DNA of 48,047 nucleotides from Flavobacteriales bacterium (GTDB lineage Bacteria > Bacteroidota > Bacteroidia > Flavobacteriales > Flavobacteriaceae): NCBI GenBank assembly GCA_011524915.1, contig WTJH01000008.1, positions 20,172-68,218 of the forward strand, in the 5' to 3' direction. Both the position numbers and the translations under genes were made by a program. The notes beneath the pieces are model-generated. The model saw nothing but the letters and a program-made list of their open reading frames with translations, did not search any database and had not been told where the DNA came from. Numbering within the stretch: the stretch's first letter is position 1; each line of letters starts with the position of its first letter. Positions 38,936-47,866 of the stretch are shown here, piece by piece.

Positions 38936-40354
38936 ATGCCCTTGTTGCGAACAAGCAATTATCGAATACTGAAATCCTTAAAGCAATTATGTCTTTTGAC
39001 GATTGCTTTTTTAAGCGTTGTCAGCTGTGGTGTCAAAAACCGCGGAGAGCTGATTGGTGTTCGCCAGAAAAAATGGTTCCCCGAGAAACCATATGGCATG
39101 ACTCTTATTGAGGGGGGAGCATATATCATGGGTAAATCTGATGAGGATGTTGCTCAATTGCAAAATGCTCCTGCCCGAACAGTTACCGTCCGACCTTTCT
39201 ACATGGATGAAACTGAAATCACCAATTCGGAGTATAAGCAATTTGTGTACTGGGTAAAAGATTCGATTGCCTTAGCACTCTTAGCACGAAAGGCAGACGA
39301 ATTGGAGCTTACACCTGAAAACAAAGACGGTATTGGAGAGTTTGCTTTTCAGGATGCCGATACTTCTAAGCTGAATGAATTCCAAAAATACATGCGTGCC
39401 AACTATTACGACCTGTCGGAAGACGGCTACGCAGGTAGAGCCATCAATTGGGATGCAGACTTAAGCTTTGATACACGTGATTATGTCGACCAGGCCTATG
39501 CCGAGGTTATGGATTCACTCTATTTACCTCCAGAATTATGGTACAATGGCGAAATGAAAATCGACGTTACCAAATTGAGATACAAATACACTTGGTTCGA
39601 CGCTGAAGGTGCAGCTGCTGAGTCTAAAAGACAAAGACGTCAGTTTATCGATAGAGCACCATTTATAAAAAAGGAACAAATTCAAATTTATCCCGATACA
39701 ACGGTATGGATCAAAGACTTTGTTTACTCCTATAATGAGCCTATGCACAATGATTATTTTGCGCATCCAGCTTATCAGGATTATCCTGTTGTGGGAGTTT
39801 CTTGGAAACAAGCCGTGGCATTCTGTCATTGGAGAACGCATTATAAAAACAGTTATCAAAAAGATAAGGGCAAGCCATTAGTAAACAACTTTCGTTTACC
39901 TACCGAAGCTGAGTGGGAATTCGCTGCCCGAGGAGGTATCCCTTCAGGGACTTACCCATGGGGATCTCCCTATTTGCTAAACGATAGGGGGTGCTTTTTA
40001 GCGAACTTTAAGCCCTTGCGTGGAGATTATGCATCGGACCAGGCCGTATATACTGTTGAGGCTAAATCGTATTTACCCAACGACTTTAACCTTTACAATA
40101 TGGCGGGTAATGTCGCAGAATGGACCAATTCTGCTTACGATTCTGGCGCGTATGAATACGTAGCTTCTTTAAATCCAAACCTTTCCAGCAATGTTGAAAA
40201 ACGTAAAGTGGTTCGTGGAGGTTCCTGGAAAGACGTGGCTTACTATCTGAGAGTGAGTTCTAGAGACTACGAATATGCCGATACGGCTCGGAGTTATATA
40301 GGCTTCCGAACCGTCCAAGATTATCTTGGGACACAGAAAGTCAAAATCAGATAA
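38936..40354 (+). CDS. gldK: Gliding motility/T9SS lipoprotein GldK (SUMF1/FGE fold)
   Basis: Lipobox LSVVSCG, FRLPTEAEWEFAARGG, NMAGNVAEWT, KVVRGGSWKD; followed by gldLMN. Confidence 0.93.
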   Translation: MPLLRTSNYRILKSLKQLCLLTIAFLSVVSCGVKNRGELIGVRQKKWFPEKPYGMTLIEGGAYIMGKSDEDVAQLQNAPARTVTVRPFYMDETEITNSEYKQFVYWVKDSIALALLARKADELELTPENKDGIGEFAFQDADTSKLNEFQKYMRANYYDLSEDGYAGRAINWDADLSFDTRDYVDQAYAEVMDSLYLPPELWYNGEMKIDVTKLRYKYTWFDAEGAAAESKRQRRQFIDRAPFIKKEQIQIYPDTTVWIKDFVYSYNEPMHNDYFAHPAYQDYPVVGVSWKQAVAFCHWRTHYKNSYQKDKGKPLVNNFRLPTEAEWEFAARGGIPSGTYPWGSPYLLNDRGCFLANFKPLRGDYASDQAVYTVEAKSYLPNDFNLYNMAGNVAEWTNSAYDSGAYEYVASLNPNLSSNVEKRKVVRGGSWKDVAYYLRVSSRDYEYADTARSYIGFRTVQDYLGTQKVKIR

Positions 40355-40412
40355 ATTTTTTAGATAGAAATACTATCTTTAAAAAAATTTTCACTTACAA
40401 ATCACTATTAAA

Positions 40413-41060
40413 ATGGACGACAAATCATTAAACAAAAGATTACGTAGCAAGGTAGCAATGCACATGCTTTTTGGTCTAGGAGGGGCCGTTGTAATTATTG
40501 GAGCACTTTTTAAAATTCTTCACCTGGAGATTGGACCCATCACAGGAGGTCTCGTTTTAGGACTAGGATTAGGGACGGAAGCATTAATCTTTACTGTAGC
40601 AGCTTTGAATACAGGAGAAATCAAAGAAGAGCATGCAGACTATGTCAAGAAAGTTAAAGGACAAGCAGGAGCTGCTCCTAAGGGAGGTTCTGGAGAAGGA
40701 CTTTCGGGTAAGATTGACGAGTTGATGAAAGAAGCTAAATTGGATGTTGGTTTAATGAATAGTTTAACTAGCAGTATCAAAAACCTTGAGACTTCTGCAA
40801 AATCACTAACGGGTGTTTCAAGTGCTGCTTCAACGTCTGAACAATACAGCGATCAGTTGGCTAAGGCAGCTGCGCAAATGGAACAGCTTAATGCCGTATA
40901 TGAATCTCAAGTTCGTGAGGCTCAAAACAATTCTGGTTTTAATGATAAAGTAAATGAAAACGCTGAGCAATTGCGTTCTCAAATGGAGGCTTTATCTGCC
41001 AACCTCGCTTCCCTCAACCAAGTGTATGGAGGAATGCTTTCTGCAATGAATAAAAACTAG
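40413..41060 (+). CDS. gldL: Gliding motility/T9SS inner-membrane protein GldL
   Basis: 215 aa; two N-terminal TM segments, HMLFGLGGAVVIIGALFKILHLEIGP. Confidence 0.95.
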   Translation: MDDKSLNKRLRSKVAMHMLFGLGGAVVIIGALFKILHLEIGPITGGLVLGLGLGTEALIFTVAALNTGEIKEEHADYVKKVKGQAGAAPKGGSGEGLSGKIDELMKEAKLDVGLMNSLTSSIKNLETSAKSLTGVSSAASTSEQYSDQLAKAAAQMEQLNAVYESQVREAQNNSGFNDKVNENAEQLRSQMEALSANLASLNQVYGGMLSAMNKN

Positions 41061-41065
41061 ATCTC

Positions 41066-42649
41066 ATGGCAGGAGCAAAAGAAACCCCCAGGCAGAAACT
41101 GATCAGCCTGATGTACTTGGTGTTTATCACCATGTTAGCACTTAACGTTAGTAAAGAGGTTCTTGATGGATTTGGGCAAATGTTTGTTAAGCTTAAAAGC
41201 GCAAACGCTCGGGTCGCAGAAAGTAATGAAATTTACTATCAGAAGATATCTGTAAATGCGGAGGAAAAAGAAGGAAAATGGATTGGTCACGAGCGAACCG
41301 CTGGTGAGATCAAGAAAACTTCTGATGAATTCTACAATCGAATTCAAGAAATCAAAAATCAGATCACTGAAAAGCAGCGCGAAAAAGATCCTGAGTTGAA
41401 AGAATATTCACAAATGGATAAAGGTGAGGCTTTGGATTTGATTTTCTTTGATGCCAATGGTGTTTCTCCCGCAGGAGTAGAGTTTATCGATATGATAAAC
41501 AATTACAAAATGCGTGTGATTCAGGTATTTGGAAGTCAATTTCCAAAATACATCTCTTTGGTTGAAGAACGATTTTTTACGGGAGACCAAAACAACAATG
41601 TGAAAAATAAAGACGGTCAAGATCAACCTTGGTTATCTTCTAATTTTGAAGGTTTTCCACTGGTGTCTTCTTTAGCCAAGCTAACGATGATGCAAAATGA
41701 TATCCGTCTGACCGAAAGTGATGTATTGACTACTTTAATGGGTAAGGAATTGGAGTTAGAAACAGGAGTAACGGAATCGAACTACATTACCCTACTGAAG
41801 ACCGAAAAAGGAGCTTATTATCAAGGTGAGACCTTTGACGGGAGTGTAATCCTTGGTCGTAAAGGTGGTGCTCAAAATCCTAACAAAGTGGATCTGACTT
41901 TAGACGGTTCTCCTTTGAAAGCTGGAGATTATGATCTTATTCCTGGAGGAGTTAAGTTAAAAGTTGGTGCTGGACGTCCTGGAGATCACACTATCAAAGG
42001 AGACTTAGTATTCTTAAACGATGGAGTAGAATCTAAAATTCCTGTGGACCAAAGTTTTGCAGTGATTGCAAAACCAAACTCCGCAGTAATTTCCGCCGAT
42101 AAAATGAATGTTGTTTATCGTGGTGTTGACAACCCAATGACCATCTCCATTCCTGGAATACCAGATAGTAAAGTAAAAGCTTCTGCGCCTGGACTTCGTC
42201 GAGTCAAAGGAAGTAAATACAACATGGTTCCTGGGAAAGGTCGTCAACTATCAATTGTTGCAAGTGGTTCTCTTCCCGACGGACAAAATATTTCTACAAA
42301 GACAACCTTCCGTATCAAGGATATTCCTAGACCTAGCGGAGTTGTTCGTGGACAATCGGGTAATGTAACCATTCCAAAAAACAACTTAGCCATTTCAACT
42401 ATTGGAGCGGTCTTGGATGATTTTGATTTCGATATTAAGTTAGAAACTGTAAGCTTTAAGTTTAAAGCACCTGGACAACCGACTATTAATGTTACCGGAA
42501 GCAAGCTTAACGATCGTGCTAAAAGTGCTCTTAGACGGGTAAAAGCAGGTCAAGCAGTACAAATTTTTGACATTAAAGTACGAAATCCGAAAAATCCGAG
42601 TTATAAGTTCAAGAAAGTATCTCCTGTAATCTGTGAGATAGTGAATTAA
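41066..42649 (+). CDS. gldM: Gliding motility/T9SS protein GldM
   Basis: 527 aa; PRQKLISLMYLVFITMLALNVSKEVLDGF N-terminus. Confidence 0.96.
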   Translation: MAGAKETPRQKLISLMYLVFITMLALNVSKEVLDGFGQMFVKLKSANARVAESNEIYYQKISVNAEEKEGKWIGHERTAGEIKKTSDEFYNRIQEIKNQITEKQREKDPELKEYSQMDKGEALDLIFFDANGVSPAGVEFIDMINNYKMRVIQVFGSQFPKYISLVEERFFTGDQNNNVKNKDGQDQPWLSSNFEGFPLVSSLAKLTMMQNDIRLTESDVLTTLMGKELELETGVTESNYITLLKTEKGAYYQGETFDGSVILGRKGGAQNPNKVDLTLDGSPLKAGDYDLIPGGVKLKVGAGRPGDHTIKGDLVFLNDGVESKIPVDQSFAVIAKPNSAVISADKMNVVYRGVDNPMTISIPGIPDSKVKASAPGLRRVKGSKYNMVPGKGRQLSIVASGSLPDGQNISTKTTFRIKDIPRPSGVVRGQSGNVTIPKNNLAISTIGAVLDDFDFDIKLETVSFKFKAPGQPTINVTGSKLNDRAKSALRRVKAGQAVQIFDIKVRNPKNPSYKFKKVSPVICEIVN

Positions 42650-42659
42650 TATACTAACG

Positions 42660-43559
42660 ATGATACCTAAACATAGTTTTCTGTTCGGATGCCTCATGGT
42701 TTTAATGACTTCTAATCTTTGGAGTCAGGCCAACCTATTAAATGCTCGTGTACCTCAAGAGGTAGGGCAGCTCAACGAACAGCAGCTCGAAGCCAATGAC
42801 GAATCTCCACTAGCCTATGGTTATGTAGATGATCGGGATGTGCTTTGGTCTAAGACTATTTGGGAAATCATCGACTTGGATGAACGAATTAATTTTCCGT
42901 ACTATTATCCTACCGATACGCTTAATCTAGGTCCTGATCGTAGATCGCTCTTCGATGTATTGAAGCGAGATTTACGTCGAGGTAAAATCAAGGAAGTGTA
43001 TAAGTCAGCCTATTTTCAGGAAAAACTGACCTATCAGGAAATCTTGGAAAGCTTGGTTTCTATCGATACTTTGGATGCAGGTTACGAACAGTTGAATGCT
43101 GGAGAGGCTGTAGATCCTCAATACATTTCACGACGTAATATTACCGCTGCTGAAATTCGTCAATATCGAGTGAAAGGAACTTGGTACTTCAATAAACGCT
43201 TGGGAGAGCTTAAATACAGACTCTTGGGAATTTGTCCTGTTGCTCCCGACGTTAACTTCTTAGATGCTCCAGAAGAAGAACAAGACCTGGTGGAATTGTT
43301 TTGGATCTGGTTCCCAGATGCGCGTACCACTTTAAATCAAAACAAAGTATTTAATGCTCGCAATTCTTCACAGCCCATTACATTCGATGTAATGCTGAAC
43401 TCTAGACGCTTTAATTCTATTATTTATAAAGAAGAGAATGTCTATGAAGATCGAGAAATTAAAGATTACATATTTGAGGATGCCCTTCGACAACTGTTGG
43501 AGTCGGAACGTATCAAATCTGTGATTCGAGATTTTGAGCAGGATATGTGGAATAATTAA
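42660..43559 (+). CDS. gldN: Gliding motility/T9SS protein GldN
   Basis: 299 aa; DRDVLWSKTIWEIIDLDERINFPYYYP; last of gldKLMN. Confidence 0.94.
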   Translation: MIPKHSFLFGCLMVLMTSNLWSQANLLNARVPQEVGQLNEQQLEANDESPLAYGYVDDRDVLWSKTIWEIIDLDERINFPYYYPTDTLNLGPDRRSLFDVLKRDLRRGKIKEVYKSAYFQEKLTYQEILESLVSIDTLDAGYEQLNAGEAVDPQYISRRNITAAEIRQYRVKGTWYFNKRLGELKYRLLGICPVAPDVNFLDAPEEEQDLVELFWIWFPDARTTLNQNKVFNARNSSQPITFDVMLNSRRFNSIIYKEENVYEDREIKDYIFEDALRQLLESERIKSVIRDFEQDMWNN

Positions 43560-43579
43560 TCGAAGATCTTATCATATTA

Positions 43580-43607
43580 AACGCTGCCTTAGGGCGGCGT
43601 TTTTTAT
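43580..43607 (+). terminator. Rho-independent terminator after gldN
   Basis: AACGCTGCC-TTA-GGGCGGCGTT followed by TTTTT. Confidence 0.85.
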
Positions 43608-43615
43608 TTTTGCAC

Positions 43616-44662
43616 ATGCTGCATTCATTGATTGTTGGGTTTGGATTGGCGGGAATGGCTTATGCCGAACATCTTCAACGCAATGGAGATAGTTACCGAG
43701 TGATTTATCAAGCGGGTGGAGGATCTTCACTCCAAGCCGCTGGAATATTTAATCCTACCATTTTAAAACGGTATACTATGGCCTGGAAAGGACTCTCCTT
43801 TTATGAGGAAGCCGTCCACTTCTATGATGAACAAGCAAAACGCCTTGGGAATACCTATTTACAGCCTTACCCCATACTTAAAGTATTTGCCCAAACAGCT
43901 GACCATAATCTGTGGCTATCTGCGGCCGGGACGAGCGGTTTGGAAAAGTTTTTAGATCCAAAAATATATCAGGATCCTATACTCCCAGTTCATACTCCAG
44001 CGGGATATGGGAAAGTGCTTCATATGGGTAGACTTGATATCTCTGGACTCCAAAAACATCTGATTCAAGAACATGCGGAGGCTTTTTATACCGAAAACTT
44101 CGATTTTGACGCCCTTCAGATTCTCGATTCTGGAGTTGAGTACAAAGGAATAAGAGCACGAAATTTAGTTTTTTGCCAAGGGTTTCAGATGCATCAGAAC
44201 CCACTATTTGATTTAGAACCTCTTAGAGGCTGCAAAGGGGAATTCCTAATCGTGGAGGCCCCAAAATGGCCTGAAAATTATATTCTGAAAAGTAACATTT
44301 TTGTAGTTCCCCTTGGAAATCATCGCTTCTGGGTGGGAGCAACTTTTGACTGGAAGGATAAAACCTTGAAACCTACACCAGAGGGAAGAAAATGGTTGGA
44401 AGATCGATTGCAAAGACTTTTAAAGGCCTCTTATACCGTTGTTGATCATCAGGCTCAAATTCGGCCGACAGTCAAAGATCGTAGACCTCTTTTGGTGCAG
44501 CATCCACAATATTCTCATATATATGCTCTCAATGGTCTGGGCACTAGAGGGGTGCTGATGGCGCCTTATTTATCTCGTATTTTATTGGAATCCATCAATC
44601 AAAATACACCTTTGGATCCCGCATTTACACTCCAAAGATTTAACGAAAACGAGTTATGTTAA
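43616..44662 (+). CDS. FAD-dependent oxidoreductase (DAO family)
   Basis: LIVGFGLAGMAYAEHL dinucleotide-binding motif, C-terminal YALNGLGTRGVLMAP; start taken at ATG 43616 rather than TTG 43610. Confidence 0.85.
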   Translation: MLHSLIVGFGLAGMAYAEHLQRNGDSYRVIYQAGGGSSLQAAGIFNPTILKRYTMAWKGLSFYEEAVHFYDEQAKRLGNTYLQPYPILKVFAQTADHNLWLSAAGTSGLEKFLDPKIYQDPILPVHTPAGYGKVLHMGRLDISGLQKHLIQEHAEAFYTENFDFDALQILDSGVEYKGIRARNLVFCQGFQMHQNPLFDLEPLRGCKGEFLIVEAPKWPENYILKSNIFVVPLGNHRFWVGATFDWKDKTLKPTPEGRKWLEDRLQRLLKASYTVVDHQAQIRPTVKDRRPLLVQHPQYSHIYALNGLGTRGVLMAPYLSRILLESINQNTPLDPAFTLQRFNENELC

Positions 44663-46569
44663 GTATTCAAAATTTAAGTGTTTTTTTTGGGGGGGATACA
44701 CTCTTTGAAGATATCTCTTTCCGTTTGGGATCGGGCGATCGAATTGGTTTGATTGGTAAGAATGGTGCCGGCAAATCCACCCTGTTAAAGATCTTATCTC
44801 AAGATCAAAAACCATCAGAAGGCACTTTATCGCTGGAAAAGAGTAAAACATTAGGCTATCTCTCTCAAGATTTAGATTTCGAAAAAGGAGCCACGGTTTT
44901 AGAGGAGGCCTACAAAGCCTTTCCTGAAATCAAACAGATGGAGGCAAGACAATCCGAATTGGAACACCTTCTTTCCACAGAAACCGATTATGAAAGCCAA
45001 AGATATCTGGATTGGATAGAGGAGCTTTCGGATCTAAGTACCCAACTGGAATTAGCGGGGGGATATACCTATCAGGCAGAAACCGAACGAATCTTAAAAG
45101 GCTTAGGGTTTAGCAGATCCATGTTCGATCAGTTAACCGATAGTCTTTCTGGTGGTTGGCGCATGCGTATAGAGTTGGCTAAACTGTTGTTGAAGCAGCA
45201 CGATATATTGTTATTGGACGAGCCTACAAACCACTTAGATATCGAATCCATCCTTTGGTTTGAGGGCTACTTAAAAAAGTTTAGTGGGGCTGTTTTGGTG
45301 GTCTCGCACGACCGAATGTTTTTGGATCAGGTTACCAACCGGACCATAGAAATTATCCAAAAACGAATTTTTGATTTTAAAAAACCCTATAGTGCATATA
45401 TGGATCTGAGGGCAGAGCTTAGAGCTCAGCAAGCAGCGGCACAAAAAAATCAAGAAAAAGAAATTCAACAAACCGAGCGCTTAATTGAGCGGTTCCGGTC
45501 CAAAGCGTCCAAAGCCAGTATGGCTCAATCTCTGATTAAAAAACTAGACCGGATGGATCGTATAGAGGTGGATCCCGACGAAGAAGCCCCTATGAAAATT
45601 CGATTCCCGGATCCAAAAACACCAGGGAAGGTGGTTTTGACCTTAAAGAATATTGCTAAAAACTTTGGGGATCATCAGGTATTTAGTGGGGTCGATTTAG
45701 AATTGGAGCGAGCATCCAAACTAGCTTTTGTAGGGCAGAATGGTCAAGGAAAATCCACCTTAGCTAAAATTATTGCCGGGTTATTAGAACATCAGGGCGA
45801 AGTACAGTTGGGTCACAATGTGGAGCTCGGATATTTTGCTCAAAATCAATCGGAGCACTTACCACCGGAGTACACAGTTTTAGAAGCGGTAGAAGAAGCA
45901 GCAACAGAAGAGAATAGAAGTAGGGTAAGAGATATGCTTGGGGCCTTCTTATTTCGAGGAGACGCAGTAGAGAAAAAAATTAAAGTCCTTTCCGGAGGCG
46001 AACGCAATCGTGTAGCTCTCTGTAAACTCATGCTACAGTCTTTTAACCTGTTGCTGATGGATGAGCCTACAAATCATTTAGACATGCATTCTAAAAAGGT
46101 TTTAAAAGAAGCCTTGCTCAACTATCCCGGAACGGTAATCTTAGTGTCACACGATCGGGATTTTCTTTCAGATTTGTGTCAGCAAACTTTTGTCTTTAAA
46201 GAAGGAAAGGTCAATTTATTTTTAGGGGGTATAAACGAGTATTTAGCTTCTCAAGCATTGGGTGATATGCGCGCTCTTGAAAAGAAAGAAGCAGTTGAAA
46301 CCACCCCTCAAAAAGATGCCTCTGGGGCTGTGAGTTATGCCGATCAAAAAAAGATCAAAAAATATAAAAATCAAGTCCAAAAACTCGAACGAGAAATAGC
46401 CGCTTTAGAACGTGAACTGAAGGCTATCGATTTTGAGTTGGAAATCAATTACGATCAAACCATAGCGACCCCCAATTTTTTTGATCAATACAACGCAAAG
46501 AAAGACGCTCTTCAATCCAAAATGGAAGCTTGGGAAAAGGCGGTTGAGGATCTGGAAAACTTAATTTAA
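44656..46569 (+). CDS. ABC-F family ATPase
   Basis: Two ABC cassettes (GKNGAGKSTLLKIL, GQNGQGKSTLAKII; LSGGWRMRIELAKLLL, LSGGERNRVALCKLML; LLLDEPTNHLD twice), no TM, C-terminal coiled coil. Confidence 0.94.
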   Translation: MLSIQNLSVFFGGDTLFEDISFRLGSGDRIGLIGKNGAGKSTLLKILSQDQKPSEGTLSLEKSKTLGYLSQDLDFEKGATVLEEAYKAFPEIKQMEARQSELEHLLSTETDYESQRYLDWIEELSDLSTQLELAGGYTYQAETERILKGLGFSRSMFDQLTDSLSGGWRMRIELAKLLLKQHDILLLDEPTNHLDIESILWFEGYLKKFSGAVLVVSHDRMFLDQVTNRTIEIIQKRIFDFKKPYSAYMDLRAELRAQQAAAQKNQEKEIQQTERLIERFRSKASKASMAQSLIKKLDRMDRIEVDPDEEAPMKIRFPDPKTPGKVVLTLKNIAKNFGDHQVFSGVDLELERASKLAFVGQNGQGKSTLAKIIAGLLEHQGEVQLGHNVELGYFAQNQSEHLPPEYTVLEAVEEAATEENRSRVRDMLGAFLFRGDAVEKKIKVLSGGERNRVALCKLMLQSFNLLLMDEPTNHLDMHSKKVLKEALLNYPGTVILVSHDRDFLSDLCQQTFVFKEGKVNLFLGGINEYLASQALGDMRALEKKEAVETTPQKDASGAVSYADQKKIKKYKNQVQKLEREIAALERELKAIDFELEINYDQTIATPNFFDQYNAKKDALQSKMEAWEKAVEDLENLI

Positions 46570-47496
46570 GGCTTGAAGATATCTTTCAGCATCCAAGGCA
46601 GCCATACATCCTGTCCCGGCAGCTGTGACCGCCTGTCTGTATTCTTTGTCTTGAACATCTCCTGCAGCAAATACCCCAGGAAGATTGGTCTGGGTTGTTT
46701 TCCCGTGGGTGATTAAATATCCGCTATCGTCCATGTCTAACTGTCCTGCAAATAACTCTGTATTGGGCTTGTGGCCAATGGCAATGAACAGCCCTGTAAT
46801 CGAAATCTCTTCTTTTTCTCCAGTTTGATTATTGACCATTCGGAGGCCTTCTACAACTTGGTCTCCAATGACTTCATCGACTTCGGTATGGTATTTTAAG
46901 TCGATGTTAGGCGTATTGGTTACCCGGTGTTGCATAGCTTTTGAAGCACGCATCTCACCCTTGCGAACCAGCATGGTTACTTTAGAACAAATATTGGCTA
47001 AATAGGTTGCTTCTTCAGCAGCAGTATCTCCACCACCTACAATGGCAACCTCTTGTCCTTTGTAAAAGAAACCATCGCAAACAGCACAAGCAGAAACTCC
47101 ACCTCCACGAAGTTTTTGTTCACTTGGGAGCCCCAAATATTTGGCTGTAGCCCCAGTACTTATGATAATCGTTTGAGCCATAAGCTCCGTGCCATCTTCA
47201 GCAATTGCTTTATGGAGTCCTCCTTCTTCTTGAGCCAGCTCCACTTCTTTAATAAAACCAATACGAACATCTGTACCAAAACGTTCGGCTTGTTGCTGGA
47301 GTTCCACCATCATTGTTGGGCCATCCACACCTTTAGGATACCCTGGAAAGTTATCGACTTCTGTAGTAGTGGTCAATTGACCCCCGGGTTCAAGACCGGT
47401 GTATAATACCGGATTAAGATCAGCTCGAGCTGCATAGATTGCCGCAGTATATCCGGCTGGTCCACTTCCAATGATAAGCGTTTTTAAAGGCTCCAT
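46561..47496 (-). CDS. trxB: Thioredoxin-disulfide reductase
   Basis: GSGPAGYTAAIYAARA, CAVCDGFFYKGQEVAIVGGGDTAAEEA. Confidence 0.97.
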   Translation of the reverse strand: MEPLKTLIIGSGPAGYTAAIYAARADLNPVLYTGLEPGGQLTTTTEVDNFPGYPKGVDGPTMMVELQQQAERFGTDVRIGFIKEVELAQEEGGLHKAIAEDGTELMAQTIIISTGATAKYLGLPSEQKLRGGGVSACAVCDGFFYKGQEVAIVGGGDTAAEEATYLANICSKVTMLVRKGEMRASKAMQHRVTNTPNIDLKYHTEVDEVIGDQVVEGLRMVNNQTGEKEEISITGLFIAIGHKPNTELFAGQLDMDDSGYLITHGKTTQTNLPGVFAAGDVQDKEYRQAVTAAGTGCMAALDAERYLQALN

Positions 47497-47540
47497 AAAA
47501 ATTCAATTTCTGAACCAAATGTAAGGGAAGTAGACAGATT

Positions 47541-47560
47541 AACGATATATATTTATCGTT
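47541..47560. promoter_or_regulatory. Inverted repeat upstream of trxB (possible operator)
   Basis: AACGATA-tatatt-TATCGTT; a TAnnTTTG-like -7 motif (minus strand TACATTTG, 47516-47523) lies between it and the trxB start. Confidence 0.4.
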
Positions 47561-47615
47561 CTTTATTATCTATTCATCAACAAAAAGTATAGTCCTCGGA
47601 ATTAATTATAAAGAC

Positions 47616-47774
47616 CTAATCATCGATCACTATCCAAGGACGAAATTTAGCAGTGAATCCTTTTTTACTGAGCGTGTTATGGGAATAATAGCGTTGGATC
47701 AGATTAGACGTATATCCTGTATAGGTTTTCTGATGCTTAGGACTCCATAATATGTAAACAACAAAAGCAGACAT
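47616..47774 (-). pseudogene. Truncated GIY-YIG nuclease-like ORF (52 aa)
   Basis: MSAFVVYILWSPKHQKTYTGYTSNLIQRYYSHNTLSKKGFTAKFRPWIVIDD*; GIY-YIG N-terminal half intact, C-terminal half missing relative to the adjacent copy. Confidence 0.75.
47625..47710. repeat. 86-bp direct repeat, copy 1 (within truncated GIY-YIG ORF)
   Basis: Differs from 47962-48047 at a single position (gtGaatcc vs gtAaatcc). Confidence 0.95.
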
Positions 47775-47780
47775 TGGGGC

Positions 47781-47809
47781 AAAAAAAAACCTCGGGGATA
47801 CCGAGGTTT
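47781..47809 (-). terminator. Rho-independent terminator after the tRNA-like element
   Basis: Minus strand AACCTCGG-TATC-CCCGAGGTT followed by TTTTTTT. Confidence 0.88.
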
Positions 47810-47814
47810 GTTGT

Positions 47815-47866
47815 AGCGAGGGCTGGACTCGAACCAGCGTCCGCCTATGGCGGATATGAACCCTCC
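47815..47866 (-). other. tRNA-like element: T-arm plus a second hairpin, overlapping the 3' end of the GIY-YIG gene
   Basis: Minus strand GAGGG-TTCATA-[TCCGCC-ATA-GGCGGA]-C-[GCTGG-TTCGAGT-CCAGC]-CCTCGCTA; canonical T-loop TTCGAGT, GAGG/CCTC can close the structure; no D-arm, anticodon arm or CCA seen. Confidence 0.6.

Noticed and set aside
47815-47866. Complete tRNA or tmRNA gene
   Set aside because: Only a T-arm and one other hairpin are present. No 5' acceptor strand complementary to CCTCGCT, no D-arm, no anticodon arm and no encoded CCA; upstream is GIY-YIG coding sequence.
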